From Bartonella sp. AU16XJBT (lineage in GTDB: Bacteria; Pseudomonadota; Alphaproteobacteria; Rhizobiales; Rhizobiaceae): a DNA stretch of 64,000 nucleotides. The notes beneath the pieces are model-generated. The model was given only the letters and a program-made list of their open reading frames with translations, made no database searches and was not told the origin of the DNA. Shown piece after piece: positions 49,279-58,213 of this stretch (position 1 is its first letter; every line of letters starts with the position of its first letter). The position numbers and the translations under genes are program-made. The stretch lies in NCBI RefSeq assembly GCF_028618665.1, contig NZ_JAQITF010000001.1:1-64000 (forward strand), given 5' to 3'.

Positions 49279-51293
49279 ACTGTCACTCCTTGTTCTTTAA
49301 GAACAGCTGTAAAGGCATCTTCCGTTTTTTGTACTTCTTCCGCTGGAATATAATAACCATGGTGATCACCTGTTAATGAATGACACACAAGCGTTGCAAT
49401 AAAACCAACCAGCCCGATCGCAACAAGCCACCAAATATGCCAAACAAGCGCGAAACCAACAACTAATGAGAAGAAACCAGCAATAATTCCAGCTGATGTA
49501 TTCGATGGCATATGAATTTTTGTAAATCCACTTGTTGGGCGTTGATAACCACTTTTCTTCATATTCCAATAAGCATCATCAGACTGTATCTTGGGAAGGA
49601 GAGCAAAATTATAGGAAGGAGGTGGTGAAGAGGTAAACCATTCAAGTGTACGCGCATCACCCCAAGAATCATTTAACGTTACTGGTAAGTGACCTTTATG
49701 CTTAATACCGTACCAAATTGCCAAAACAACCTGTAACACAAAACAAAGGATACCAAGTAAGATAATAAAAGCACCTAGAGCAGCAATAATAAACATCGGC
49801 TGCCAACTAGGTTCCATGTAATGCTGAAGACGACGTGTTGCCCCCATTAAACCAAGGGCATAAACGGGGAAAAAGGCAAGATAAAAACCAATAAACCAAC
49901 ACCAGAAAGATGCAATACCTAGTATGCGATTTGGTTTATAACCGAAAGCTTTTGGAAACCAAAAAGCAAGCCCTGCTAAATAAGCAAAAACCACACCACC
50001 AATAATCGTATGATGGAAATGTGCTATCAAAAAGAGCGAATTATGGAACTGCCAATCAGCAGGGACAATCGATAATAAAACACCCGTTAATCCACCACCA
50101 ACAAACGTAAAGATCATTCCCATGCACCAAAGCATCGGAGGCTCAAAGCGTATCCTTCCTCTATACATCGTGAGCAACCAATTGAAAACTTTTACACCTG
50201 TTGGAACTGCGATGATCATCGTAGCAATACTAAAGAACGTATTTACAGCTTCACCGCCGCCCATTGTAAAGAAATGATGTCCCCAAACAAGAAGCGAAAG
50301 AATCAAAATAACCACCATGGCCCATATCATGGAAGTATAACCAAAGAGGCGTTTTGAAGAAAAAGTTGAGACAACTTCAGATACAATGCCAAAAGCAGGA
50401 ACAACCAAAACATATACTTCAGGGTGGCCAAAAACCCAAACATAATTAATCCACACCATTGGATTTCCACCACCAACATTTGAAAAGAAATTCATATTCA
50501 AATAACGATCACATGCTAAGAGTGCAAAAGCGACAGTTAAGACAGGATAAATAACTAAAATAAGGACATTGCTGACAAAAGCGCTCCAACAAAAAACAGG
50601 CATTTTCATCATTGTCATTCCAGGAGCGCGCATCTTAATCAGAGTCGCAACGAAATTAACTGCCCCCATTGTCGTCGCGATACCAGAAAGCTGAAGCGAC
50701 CATAAATAATAATCTACCCCTGTATCTGGGCTTGTTTGCAACTCTGTAAAAGGTGGATACATTAGCCAACCACCACGACCAAAATTACCAACACCTAAGG
50801 ATATATTAATCAAAATCGCCCCAGCTGCCGTAATCCAAAAACCTAGATTATTTGCAAAAGGAAAAGCAACATCACGCGCACCAATTTGAAGCGGTATAAG
50901 ATAATTAAAAAGACCAAATAAAATAGGTGTAGCCATGAAAAAAATCATGATCGTGCCATGCGCCGAAAAAATTTGATCAAAATGCTCAGGGGGTAAATAA
51001 CCTGCTGTTTCACTCCCAAGAGCTAAAGCTTGATGCGTCCGCATCATAAGCGCGTCCGCAAAACCGCGAACAAGCATAATAATTCCAAGAATTATATACA
51101 TAATACCAATGCGTTTATGATCAACAGTTGTAATCCAATTTCGCCATAAAATTCCCCACCACCCAAACGCTGTTAAAGCAACAACAGCAACTAAACCAAT
51201 CACAACAATCGCGATACATGTATACAAAACGATTGGTTCATGTGCAAGCGCATGAAAAGCACCTGCCGTAGGATCTGTAAGTCTTCCAAACAT
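49275..51293 (-). CDS. cyoB: Cytochrome o ubiquinol oxidase subunit I
   Basis: 672 residues, full length. The catalytic core holds heme b, heme o3 and CuB. Conserved ligand blocks: RTHQAL near residue 100, VWVFGHPEVYVLVVPAFGI near 280-298 (CuB His and the linked Tyr), LLVWGHHFFTMGGG with the His pair near 330, and HFHHTIIGG near 420 with the heme ligands. Overlaps cyoC by 4 bases. Confidence 0.98.
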   Translation of the reverse strand: MFGRLTDPTAGAFHALAHEPIVLYTCIAIVVIGLVAVVALTAFGWWGILWRNWITTVDHKRIGIMYIILGIIMLVRGFADALMMRTHQALALGSETAGYLPPEHFDQIFSAHGTIMIFFMATPILFGLFNYLIPLQIGARDVAFPFANNLGFWITAAGAILINISLGVGNFGRGGWLMYPPFTELQTSPDTGVDYYLWSLQLSGIATTMGAVNFVATLIKMRAPGMTMMKMPVFCWSAFVSNVLILVIYPVLTVAFALLACDRYLNMNFFSNVGGGNPMVWINYVWVFGHPEVYVLVVPAFGIVSEVVSTFSSKRLFGYTSMIWAMVVILILSLLVWGHHFFTMGGGEAVNTFFSIATMIIAVPTGVKVFNWLLTMYRGRIRFEPPMLWCMGMIFTFVGGGLTGVLLSIVPADWQFHNSLFLIAHFHHTIIGGVVFAYLAGLAFWFPKAFGYKPNRILGIASFWCWFIGFYLAFFPVYALGLMGATRRLQHYMEPSWQPMFIIAALGAFIILLGILCFVLQVVLAIWYGIKHKGHLPVTLNDSWGDARTLEWFTSSPPPSYNFALLPKIQSDDAYWNMKKSGYQRPTSGFTKIHMPSNTSAGIIAGFFSLVVGFALVWHIWWLVAIGLVGFIATLVCHSLTGDHHGYYIPAEEVQKTEDAFTAVLKEQGVTV

Positions 51294-51368
51294 TTCTTAA
51301 CCCATTTCAAATGAAATTCAAGTTTAAAAGAAACCTTATATTAAAAGGGCTCTTTCTCTATTGATCCT

Positions 51369-52340
51369 TTAAATAACATCAGGATCAAATACTGAACACA
51401 GTGCACCCCACAGTGTCTGAGCAGCAGCACGTTTCATTAAATCTTCATTACATACCGTATTTTCATCGACACACCGATTAACAATACGATAGTAAAGCCG
51501 CTTCTCAACAGGTGCAAAATAACGAACTTCAGCATCTTTTTCCTTCGCAGCAATATCACCCATACGAGGCGCAATAGAAAGCTGACGATAAGATTTACGA
51601 TCAAGAGCTCGACCATTAGCCCGAGCTTTCACAATCCAATCCTCAAAATCCTGCGAAGACACAGAATGCCACTTAAACCGCATCCCTGAAAAACCATCGC
51701 CACTGTAATTTGCTGAGGTTCCTTTGAATACTCCTTGTTCTTCAGCAATCAAATGCAACTTAGCATTCATTTGTGGCATAGCGTAAAGAACTGTACCTAA
51801 TTTAGGAACCCAAAAGGCATTGACAGAATTTTCTGACGTCAATTGCAATAAAACTTGACGTCCTTTAGGCGCGTAAATTTCATTAATCGATGCAACGCCA
51901 TATTGAGGATAAATAAAAACCCATTTCCAATCAAGAGCGATAGCATCAATCTGCAATGGTTCTCCTTCACCCACAACCTCTATTGGAAGAGGATTTGCAG
52001 GCTCAAGCTTATAGGTATAATAAGCTGTTAATGAACCTAAAATCATTACGATTACAATTGGAATACCCCACATTAAAGCTTCAATTTTATTTGAATGCGC
52101 CCAATCAGGGGAATAGTTCGCTTTCGTATTCGATGCACGATATTTTATCGCTAAAAATACCACACTCACCATGACCGGAATGACAACGCAAAGCATAACA
52201 AGCACACAGACAACGATCAAAACGAGCTGTTGACGTGCTACATAACCGGATGGTTGAAGAACATCCACTTTACAACCAGACAAAAGCAGTGCTCCCCCTA
52301 AAATCACAAGCATCTCTAATTGTCTAACAAAGCTTTTCAT
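51369..52340 (-). CDS. cyoA: Cytochrome o ubiquinol oxidase subunit II
   Basis: 323 residues. A lipoprotein signal ends in the lipobox LLLSGC at residue 23. Two membrane helices follow, then a periplasmic cupredoxin domain without CuA ligands, as in quinol oxidases (LQIDAIALDWKWVFIYPQYG; VNAFWVPKLGTVLYAMPQMN). First gene of cyoABCD; no cyoE follows. The operon promoter should lie at 52341-52460. Confidence 0.96.
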   Translation of the reverse strand: MKSFVRQLEMLVILGGALLLSGCKVDVLQPSGYVARQQLVLIVVCVLVMLCVVIPVMVSVVFLAIKYRASNTKANYSPDWAHSNKIEALMWGIPIVIVMILGSLTAYYTYKLEPANPLPIEVVGEGEPLQIDAIALDWKWVFIYPQYGVASINEIYAPKGRQVLLQLTSENSVNAFWVPKLGTVLYAMPQMNAKLHLIAEEQGVFKGTSANYSGDGFSGMRFKWHSVSSQDFEDWIVKARANGRALDRKSYRQLSIAPRMGDIAAKEKDAEVRYFAPVEKRLYYRIVNRCVDENTVCNEDLMKRAAAQTLWGALCSVFDPDVI

Positions 52341-52464
52341 CTTTATTTACCCCCGTCATACGCACTAAAAATTTTCATAAATATAATACCTCACATTGTA
52401 CAGATTTGAAAATAATTATCAAGTGAATTCAATGCCTATATTACGCTTATCCAACGCTCACTCT

Positions 52465-52914
52465 TTACCTTTTACAATTTATTAATTGTTTTGCAATATG
52501 CTCAAGAGCAAACCGATATCCATCACTTCCACACCCAGTTATGATAGCGTCGACACCTGCAGATGTATAAGAATGATGACGGAAAGTTTCACGCTGATAA
52601 ATATGGGATAAATGAACTTCTACTTTCGGCCCTGAAAACATTTTTAAAGCATCAAGAAGAGCGACAGATGTGTGACTGTAAGCCGCGGGGTTAATGATCA
52701 ATCCAGAACTTAGCCCTATTGCTTCTTGTATCCATTCTACTAATTGTCCCTCATAGTTACTTTGATAAAAATTTATGATAACCCCGGCTTTTTTGGCCCA
52801 TTCTCTGCATTTTTTTTCAATATCTCCTAGCGTTTCAGTTCCATAAATTTCTGGCTCACGTTGACCCAGAAAATTTAAATTAGGACCATTTAAAATCGTT
52901 ATCATCACAGACAT
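52465..52914 (-). CDS. aroQ: 3-dehydroquinate dehydratase, type II
   Basis: 149 residues from the ATG at 52914, which has AAAGG 7 bases upstream. Type II motifs: ILNGPNLNFLGQREPEIYG (catalytic Arg and Tyr), NPAAYSHTSVALLDAL, EVHLSHIYQRETFRHHSY (catalytic His). It removes water from 3-dehydroquinate in the shikimate pathway. Downstream of recF on the same strand but with its own site. Confidence 0.95.
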   Translation of the reverse strand: MSVMITILNGPNLNFLGQREPEIYGTETLGDIEKKCREWAKKAGVIINFYQSNYEGQLVEWIQEAIGLSSGLIINPAAYSHTSVALLDALKMFSGPKVEVHLSHIYQRETFRHHSYTSAGVDAIITGCGSDGYRFALEHIAKQLINCKR

Positions 52915-52969
52915 AGCAAGCCTTTTCTTCTCAACCACCACTTAATTAAAAAAATATTTAGCATGTTTT

Positions 52970-54112
52970 TTACAGCAATAAAGTGCCATCTTTAATCTCA
53001 AAAAATTCTGCGCGTCCTTTTAAATCATCAAATAAAAGACGATCTGTTCCTGTCATAAATGTTTGCACAGCTAAATCATCAAGAATATCAAATAAAGCAG
53101 CACGTCGATGTGAATCAAGATGAGCAGCCATTTCATCAAGAAGAAGAATGGGAGCTCTTTGTGATATCATACCTGTTAGACGTGCATGACACAAAACTAA
53201 ACCTGTCAGTAGCGCTTTTTGTTCACCTGTTGAACAAGATGTTGCTGCTCTATTTTTATCCGCATAAAAAACTTGTAAATCTGTGCGATGCGGTCCTTCT
53301 AATGTCCGCCCAGCAGCACGATCTATTGCACGATTACGCCGCAACATATCACAAAATTGCTCTTCAACTTCAGTCGCTGATATTTCACCAAGAGCTGTTT
53401 CTAAAAAACCATCAATTTGCAAAAAAGCTCGTGGAAAAGGTATCTGAGATGGCATTTGTGTAAACATATCGTTTAAAAGCCGAATAACATCAATACGCGC
53501 CGCAGAAATAGCTGTCGCCAATTCTGCCATCTGCTTTTCTAAAGCATTAAACCAAGCATAATCTTCATTGCCATCCAAAAACAAACGATTACGTGCACGC
53601 ATCGCTCTATCATAATCGGCTATGCGGCGACTATGCAAAGGATCAATCGCCAAAACCATACGATCCAAAAAACGACGACGCTCAAGCGAAGGACCTGTAA
53701 AAAGACCATCCATAGATGGTGTTAAGATACTAATATGACAGTAATCTGTTAAGCAATCACTTGGCACATTCACACCATTAATATGGACCTTTCGACTGTT
53801 ATCGCTAACCTCCAAAGCAGTACCGATCTTTACTTCACCATAAAGAGCACATTCAAGACATGCAAATACAACAAATCCTTCACCACCACCATCTATAAAG
53901 CTAACGTCAGAATATGCAGCCCGTCGCAAACCACGGCCCGGAGAAAAAAAAGATAATGCCTCTAAAAGATTTGTCTTACCCGCACCGTTGTGGCCAGTAA
54001 AAACCACATGCTGACCCGAAAAATCAATATTAAAAAAAGGATAATTACGATAACGTAAAAGTTTCAACTGCCTCACAGCCACTTTGTGCACATGACTTGC
54101 CATGCATTGCAA
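52970..54112 (-). CDS. recF: DNA replication and repair protein RecF
   Basis: 380 residues. An SMC-like ATPase: Walker A is GHNGAGKTNLLEALSFF near residue 38, the signature is CSTGEQKALLTGLVL near 288, and Walker B is PILLLDEMAAHLD near 320. With RecO and RecR it loads RecA at gaps. 11 bases after the dnaN stop, in the dnaA-dnaN-recF order. Met4 is an alternative start. Confidence 0.96.
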   Translation of the reverse strand: MQCMASHVHKVAVRQLKLLRYRNYPFFNIDFSGQHVVFTGHNGAGKTNLLEALSFFSPGRGLRRAAYSDVSFIDGGGEGFVVFACLECALYGEVKIGTALEVSDNSRKVHINGVNVPSDCLTDYCHISILTPSMDGLFTGPSLERRRFLDRMVLAIDPLHSRRIADYDRAMRARNRLFLDGNEDYAWFNALEKQMAELATAISAARIDVIRLLNDMFTQMPSQIPFPRAFLQIDGFLETALGEISATEVEEQFCDMLRRNRAIDRAAGRTLEGPHRTDLQVFYADKNRAATSCSTGEQKALLTGLVLCHARLTGMISQRAPILLLDEMAAHLDSHRRAALFDILDDLAVQTFMTGTDRLLFDDLKGRAEFFEIKDGTLLL

Positions 54113-54123
54113 AACAATTGCCC

Positions 54124-55245
54124 CTAAACGCGAATAGGCATCAGTACATAGAGCACATCCGCATCATCATTATCGCGAATCAGAGCTGGCGCTCCAGCTT
54201 CAGCCAACATAAAAACCATCTCATCGCTTGAAAGCTGCCCAGCAATATCCAAAAGATAGCGCGAATTAAACCCTATCTCAAGGGGATCAGATGAGTAAGT
54301 TACGGATAATTGATCTTCCGCACTGCCCGAATCAGGACTATTAACAACAAGCCTTAACTGTCCATGCTCAATCGTTAACTTAACTGCCCGCCCCCGATCA
54401 CTTGAAATCGTTGAAACACGATCAACGGCAGAAGAAAAATTCTGCCTATTAACAACCAATTCCTTATCATTGCCAAGAGGGATAACACGTTGATAATCTG
54501 GAAATGTTCCATCAATTAACTTTGATGTAAAAATCACAGAACCTACAGAAAAACGAATCTTTGTCTCTGAAAGCTCTATACATACATCACCATCATTTTC
54601 TTCTGAAAGAAGTTTTTGCAACTCTCCTACAGCTTTACGAGGAACAATAACACCAGGAATTCCTTCAACTCCTGGAGGAGCTTCCATCTCAACTTGTGCC
54701 AAACGATGACCATCAGTCGCAACCAAACGCAGTTTCAAAACATCATCATTAATAACATGGAAGTAAATACCATTAAGATAATAGCGGGTTTCTTCAGTAG
54801 AAATGGCAAATTGCGTACAATCAAGTAAATGTTTCAACCCTGATGCCGATAGAGAAAAGCGATAACCAAACTGCCCAGGAAGTGACTCTGGAAAATCTGC
54901 CTTTGGAAGACATTGAAGCTGAAAATGTGCACAACCGGAAACAACGGACATTGTACTCGCTTGATTCTCATCGACGGATAAGACAACTTCACTGCCATCA
55001 GGAAGTTTCCGAATGATATCATAGAGCAAATGTGCTGGAACAGTTGTTGCTCCAGCTTGTTCAACATTAACTGTAAAAGATTCTGTAACCTCTAAATCAA
55101 GATCTGTTGTCTTTAACTGTACATGACCATTTTCTGCATCAATCAGCACATTCGACAAAATAGGAACAGTATTACGACGCTCTACCACACGGTGAACACG
55201 ACCAAGAGACTTGAGAAATTGATTGCGATCAACTGTAATACGCAT
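54124..55245 (-). CDS. dnaN: DNA polymerase III beta sliding clamp
   Basis: 373 residues, three repeated clamp domains. Starts MRITVDRNQFLKSLGRVHRV; the C-terminus YVLMPIRV is the conserved clamp end forming the partner-binding pocket. The ring tethers polymerase III to DNA. Lies 190 bases after dnaA. Confidence 0.98.
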   Translation of the reverse strand: MRITVDRNQFLKSLGRVHRVVERRNTVPILSNVLIDAENGHVQLKTTDLDLEVTESFTVNVEQAGATTVPAHLLYDIIRKLPDGSEVVLSVDENQASTMSVVSGCAHFQLQCLPKADFPESLPGQFGYRFSLSASGLKHLLDCTQFAISTEETRYYLNGIYFHVINDDVLKLRLVATDGHRLAQVEMEAPPGVEGIPGVIVPRKAVGELQKLLSEENDGDVCIELSETKIRFSVGSVIFTSKLIDGTFPDYQRVIPLGNDKELVVNRQNFSSAVDRVSTISSDRGRAVKLTIEHGQLRLVVNSPDSGSAEDQLSVTYSSDPLEIGFNSRYLLDIAGQLSSDEMVFMLAEAGAPALIRDNDDADVLYVLMPIRV

Positions 55246-55432
55246 AAAAGCCCCGTATGATTTACCAAAAACTATAGAATTCCTTAGAACTGAAATAATA
55301 GATCCTTTTTAGAGAATCGCTTGCTAGAGTTTATTAAACCTCTTTTAAAATGGCAAGTCACTCTTGCATAAGAAAAAACAAATCCTTTCATTAAATCCCT
55401 TAGAGTTTCTTAAAATAAAGAAATGATAAACA

Positions 55433-57004
55433 CTATACAGCCTGCTCTCCAATCAACCGCTTCAACAATTCAAGTTCCTTGGCCAAGGTTTGATCACCAC
55501 AAACTAAATCTTCAATTTTACGCACAGCATGTAAAACTGTTGTATGATCACGCCCACCAAAACGGCGCCCTATTTCTGGCAATGAGCGAGGCGTTAATAC
55601 TTTCGCTAAATACATTGCAACTTGTCGTGGTTTTACAACCGTACGTGTTCGACGATTAGATAACAAGTCCTGTTTAGAAACATTATAATGGCGTGCTACC
55701 GTACGCTGAATTTCTTCAATCCGAATACGCTTAGGTTCACCTGGACGTGTCAAGTGACCTAATAACTCATCAATCCGCTCTAAAGATAAATCAGACTCAA
55801 AAGATTGACGAAATAAGAGCTGGTTAAATGCGCCTTCAATATCGCGCCCCGACCCTAAAACCGTTTTCGCAATATATTCCAAGACATCATTAGAAATTGA
55901 TATCATGCCGTCATCTTGCTGTGCCACTTTCAACCGCTGGCGCAACATTTGCAAACGCATTTCATAATCTGGTGCCTCAATTTCAAGGGCAACTCCTCCC
56001 TGAAGACGAGACCGAACGCGAAGATCAAGCGATTCTAATTCCGCTGGTGGACGATCTGCAGCGACAACAACTTGTTTTGCACTATCAAGCAACATATTAA
56101 GCAAATGGCAAAATTCATGTTGTATCGACTTACCCTGCAAAAACTGCATATCATCAATAATCAAAAGGTCGATATCGCGTAGCTGTTCTTTAAAAGAAAG
56201 AGCATCATTATCACGAATAGCTGTTGCAAAACGCCACATAAAATATTCAGCAGTTAAATAAATAACACGTGCAGACGTTAAACGCTTCAATGCAGACGCT
56301 GCAATCGCTTGAAGCAAATGTGTTTTTCCTAAACCAACAGACGCATGAATAAAAAGAGGATTAAAACGCAAAGCACTTTTATGCCCCTCCGCAATTGAAC
56401 GTGCTGCTGCTAAAGCAACGCGATTAGAAGCCCCCTCAACAAAACTTTCAAAAGTATAGCGAGAATCAAGTGGAGATCCAAAAACTCCCGCTTGAGAACT
56501 CTTGGCTGAATGCTCTACACAACTCTCAACAAAAGATGAAGTCACCTGCTCCTCTAGCACAACAGAAGGCGCACTTGTTTTACAAACAACATCCTTTGAA
56601 ACGCGTTCCATACCGCGAACGACGACTTCAACACGAAGAATTGCTGAGTTCTCTTGTTTCCATAAATGAGTCAAAAGAGAACCATAGTGATTATTAATCC
56701 ATGAACGTAAAAAAGCGGTAGGAACAGAAAGCTTTACAAGAGTATGACTATACTCAGCAAGTTTCACACGACCAAACCAGCTGGTATAAGCCTCAACACC
56801 AACCTGCGCCTTTAATTGTGCCATAACACGTATAAAAGCCGTCGCACTTTCCTCCTCTGAAACAATAGAATGCCCTATAGAAGCATTGCTACAAACGACC
56901 TCACCACTCTCCGTCATCCTATTCTTTATTATGTTCTCTGCCGACAGGACATTCACCGAAACCCTTTTAAAGGAACTAGCTTTAGAGTTCAATTTATCCA
57001 CCAT
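55433..57004 (-). CDS. dnaA: Chromosomal replication initiator DnaA
   Basis: 523 residues from the ATG at 57004 ([14 protein letters not shown]), with AGGA 6 bases upstream; the frame is open further to 57088 without a ribosome site. Domain I is near residues 55-120 ([22 protein letters not shown]). The AAA+ domain has Walker [15 protein letters not shown] near 215 and Walker [15 protein letters not shown]. The C-terminal DNA-binding signature is [16 protein letters not shown]. It opens the replication origin. Order rpsT-dnaA-dnaN-recF. Confidence 0.98.
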   Translation of the reverse strand: MVDKLNSKASSFKRVSVNVLSAENIIKNRMTESGEVVCSNASIGHSIVSEEESATAFIRVMAQLKAQVGVEAYTSWFGRVKLAEYSHTLVKLSVPTAFLRSWINNHYGSLLTHLWKQENSAILRVEVVVRGMERVSKDVVCKTSAPSVVLEEQVTSSFVESCVEHSAKSSQAGVFGSPLDSRYTFESFVEGASNRVALAAARSIAEGHKSALRFNPLFIHASVGLGKTHLLQAIAASALKRLTSARVIYLTAEYFMWRFATAIRDNDALSFKEQLRDIDLLIIDDMQFLQGKSIQHEFCHLLNMLLDSAKQVVVAADRPPAELESLDLRVRSRLQGGVALEIEAPDYEMRLQMLRQRLKVAQQDDGMISISNDVLEYIAKTVLGSGRDIEGAFNQLLFRQSFESDLSLERIDELLGHLTRPGEPKRIRIEEIQRTVARHYNVSKQDLLSNRRTRTVVKPRQVAMYLAKVLTPRSLPEIGRRFGGRDHTTVLHAVRKIEDLVCGDQTLAKELELLKRLIGEQAV

Positions 57005-57651
57005 CTTCCATCCTGATAAAAATAAAATTTTGTCCTGCCAAACAGCTAAAATAAATCTAGCGAAGGCAAAACGCCCTACCCCAAACAAGATTACTCACCC
57101 TCCCCTAGGGATAGCCTCATCACAACCCCACTAACAAAGATGACCAATAAGATTTACTTGCACTCATGATATGACCCACCCTTCTAAAATGGTAAACATA
57201 CCAATTAAGAAAACTAAAAAAAACGTTAGGAAAGCTATCCAACACAAAAGCTGCGAAAAGCCTAAACCAAAGCATTCTATATTCAACAAAATACAGGATA
57301 ATAGGCTGATGTGACCCCTTCATGCTTTTTAGTCTTCACAAGAACCATACAAAACAGCAGAGGTAAAATGCAAGAGGTCAAAATAAAGTCAAAAGCCCAA
57401 AAAAAATGCTTGTTTCAATGAGGAATGAGAAAAATAATTGATTCAATTCATTTTTTTCCTCTGAATTTACCAATCATTAAAGAATCTCTTCAGATTAAAA
57501 AAAAAAAATAAAATGCTTGACAAAAAAGACTCTGTAAAAATCCACAAAGCTTGTGGATAACCAAACTCCCCCCTATAAACTTTCTCTCCTTTTTCAAGAG
57601 GAGAATCGCTGTCGATTCTTATTTTCAATAGAAACTTTTTGAAACAATAAA
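57005..57651. other. dnaA upstream region
   Basis: No gene seen. Holds the dnaA promoter and a DnaA-box-like palindrome at 57540-57560. Short open frames on both strands lack ribosome sites. Confidence 0.45.
57540..57560. promoter_or_regulatory. DnaA-box palindrome
   Basis: ATCCACAA and TTGTGGAT face each other around AGC. The right half (with following AA) is a perfect DnaA box TTATCCACA on the minus strand; the left half misses two bases. Likely a DnaA autoregulatory site about 540 bases before the dnaA start. Confidence 0.5.
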
Positions 57652-57684
57652 ACAAAAAGCCAGCATCCTTACGGATACTGGCTT
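57652..57684 (-). terminator. Intrinsic terminator of rpsT
   Basis: Stem AAGCCAG/CTGGCTT extended by ATCC/GGAT with one mismatch and a TTAC loop. On the minus strand it is followed by TTTTTGTTTT. Confidence 0.88.
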
Positions 57685-57708
57685 GATTCTGAATAAAACA
57701 GAAAAAGC

Positions 57709-57975
57709 TTAAACGCTGAGAGCCTTCAAACGCCTCGCTAAACGCGATACTTTCCTCGCAGCAGTATTTTTATGAAAAACTCCTTTAGAAACCGCACGCA
57801 TAATCTCAGGCTCAAAATTCTTAAATGCAATTTCTGCAGATGCCTTATCGCCTCCCGCTAAAGCATCATCAAACTTACGCATAAAAGTACGAACGCGTGA
57901 ACGGCGGGCCCTATTAACCTGTGTGCGTGCTGCAACCTTGCGCACCGCTTTTCTAGCAGAAGGTGTATTCGCCAT
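57709..57975 (-). CDS. rpsT: 30S ribosomal protein S20
   Basis: 88 residues, normal length: [20 protein letters not shown] start, conserved [20 protein letters not shown] end. Binds 16S rRNA. Upstream of dnaA, a common alphaproteobacterial order, and separated from it by a terminator. Confidence 0.98.
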   Translation of the reverse strand: MANTPSARKAVRKVAARTQVNRARRSRVRTFMRKFDDALAGGDKASAEIAFKNFEPEIMRAVSKGVFHKNTAARKVSRLARRLKALSV

Positions 57976-58213
57976 AAAATAATCTCTCTTTCAACACCTT
58001 GGTAAAATGAGTCTCAATAATAACTCTACCAATATAAACAAACCTATCTCAAGCAAAACTATAAAGCTGCTTACAATTTCCGTAGCTTATAGCGCAATGT
58101 CAAAGCCAACGTCAATTAAATTTTCAAAGACAGACATAAAAAACGAAACCAAACTCTTTGATCCGAAACTTTATAGCTTAATCGTTTAAAGATATTCCTC
58201 AACAAAAAGGCAT

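Noticed and set aside
57005..57708. dnaA upstream region considered as oriC
   Set aside because: Only one perfect DnaA box was found; in Rhizobiales the origin is often elsewhere. Not enough support.
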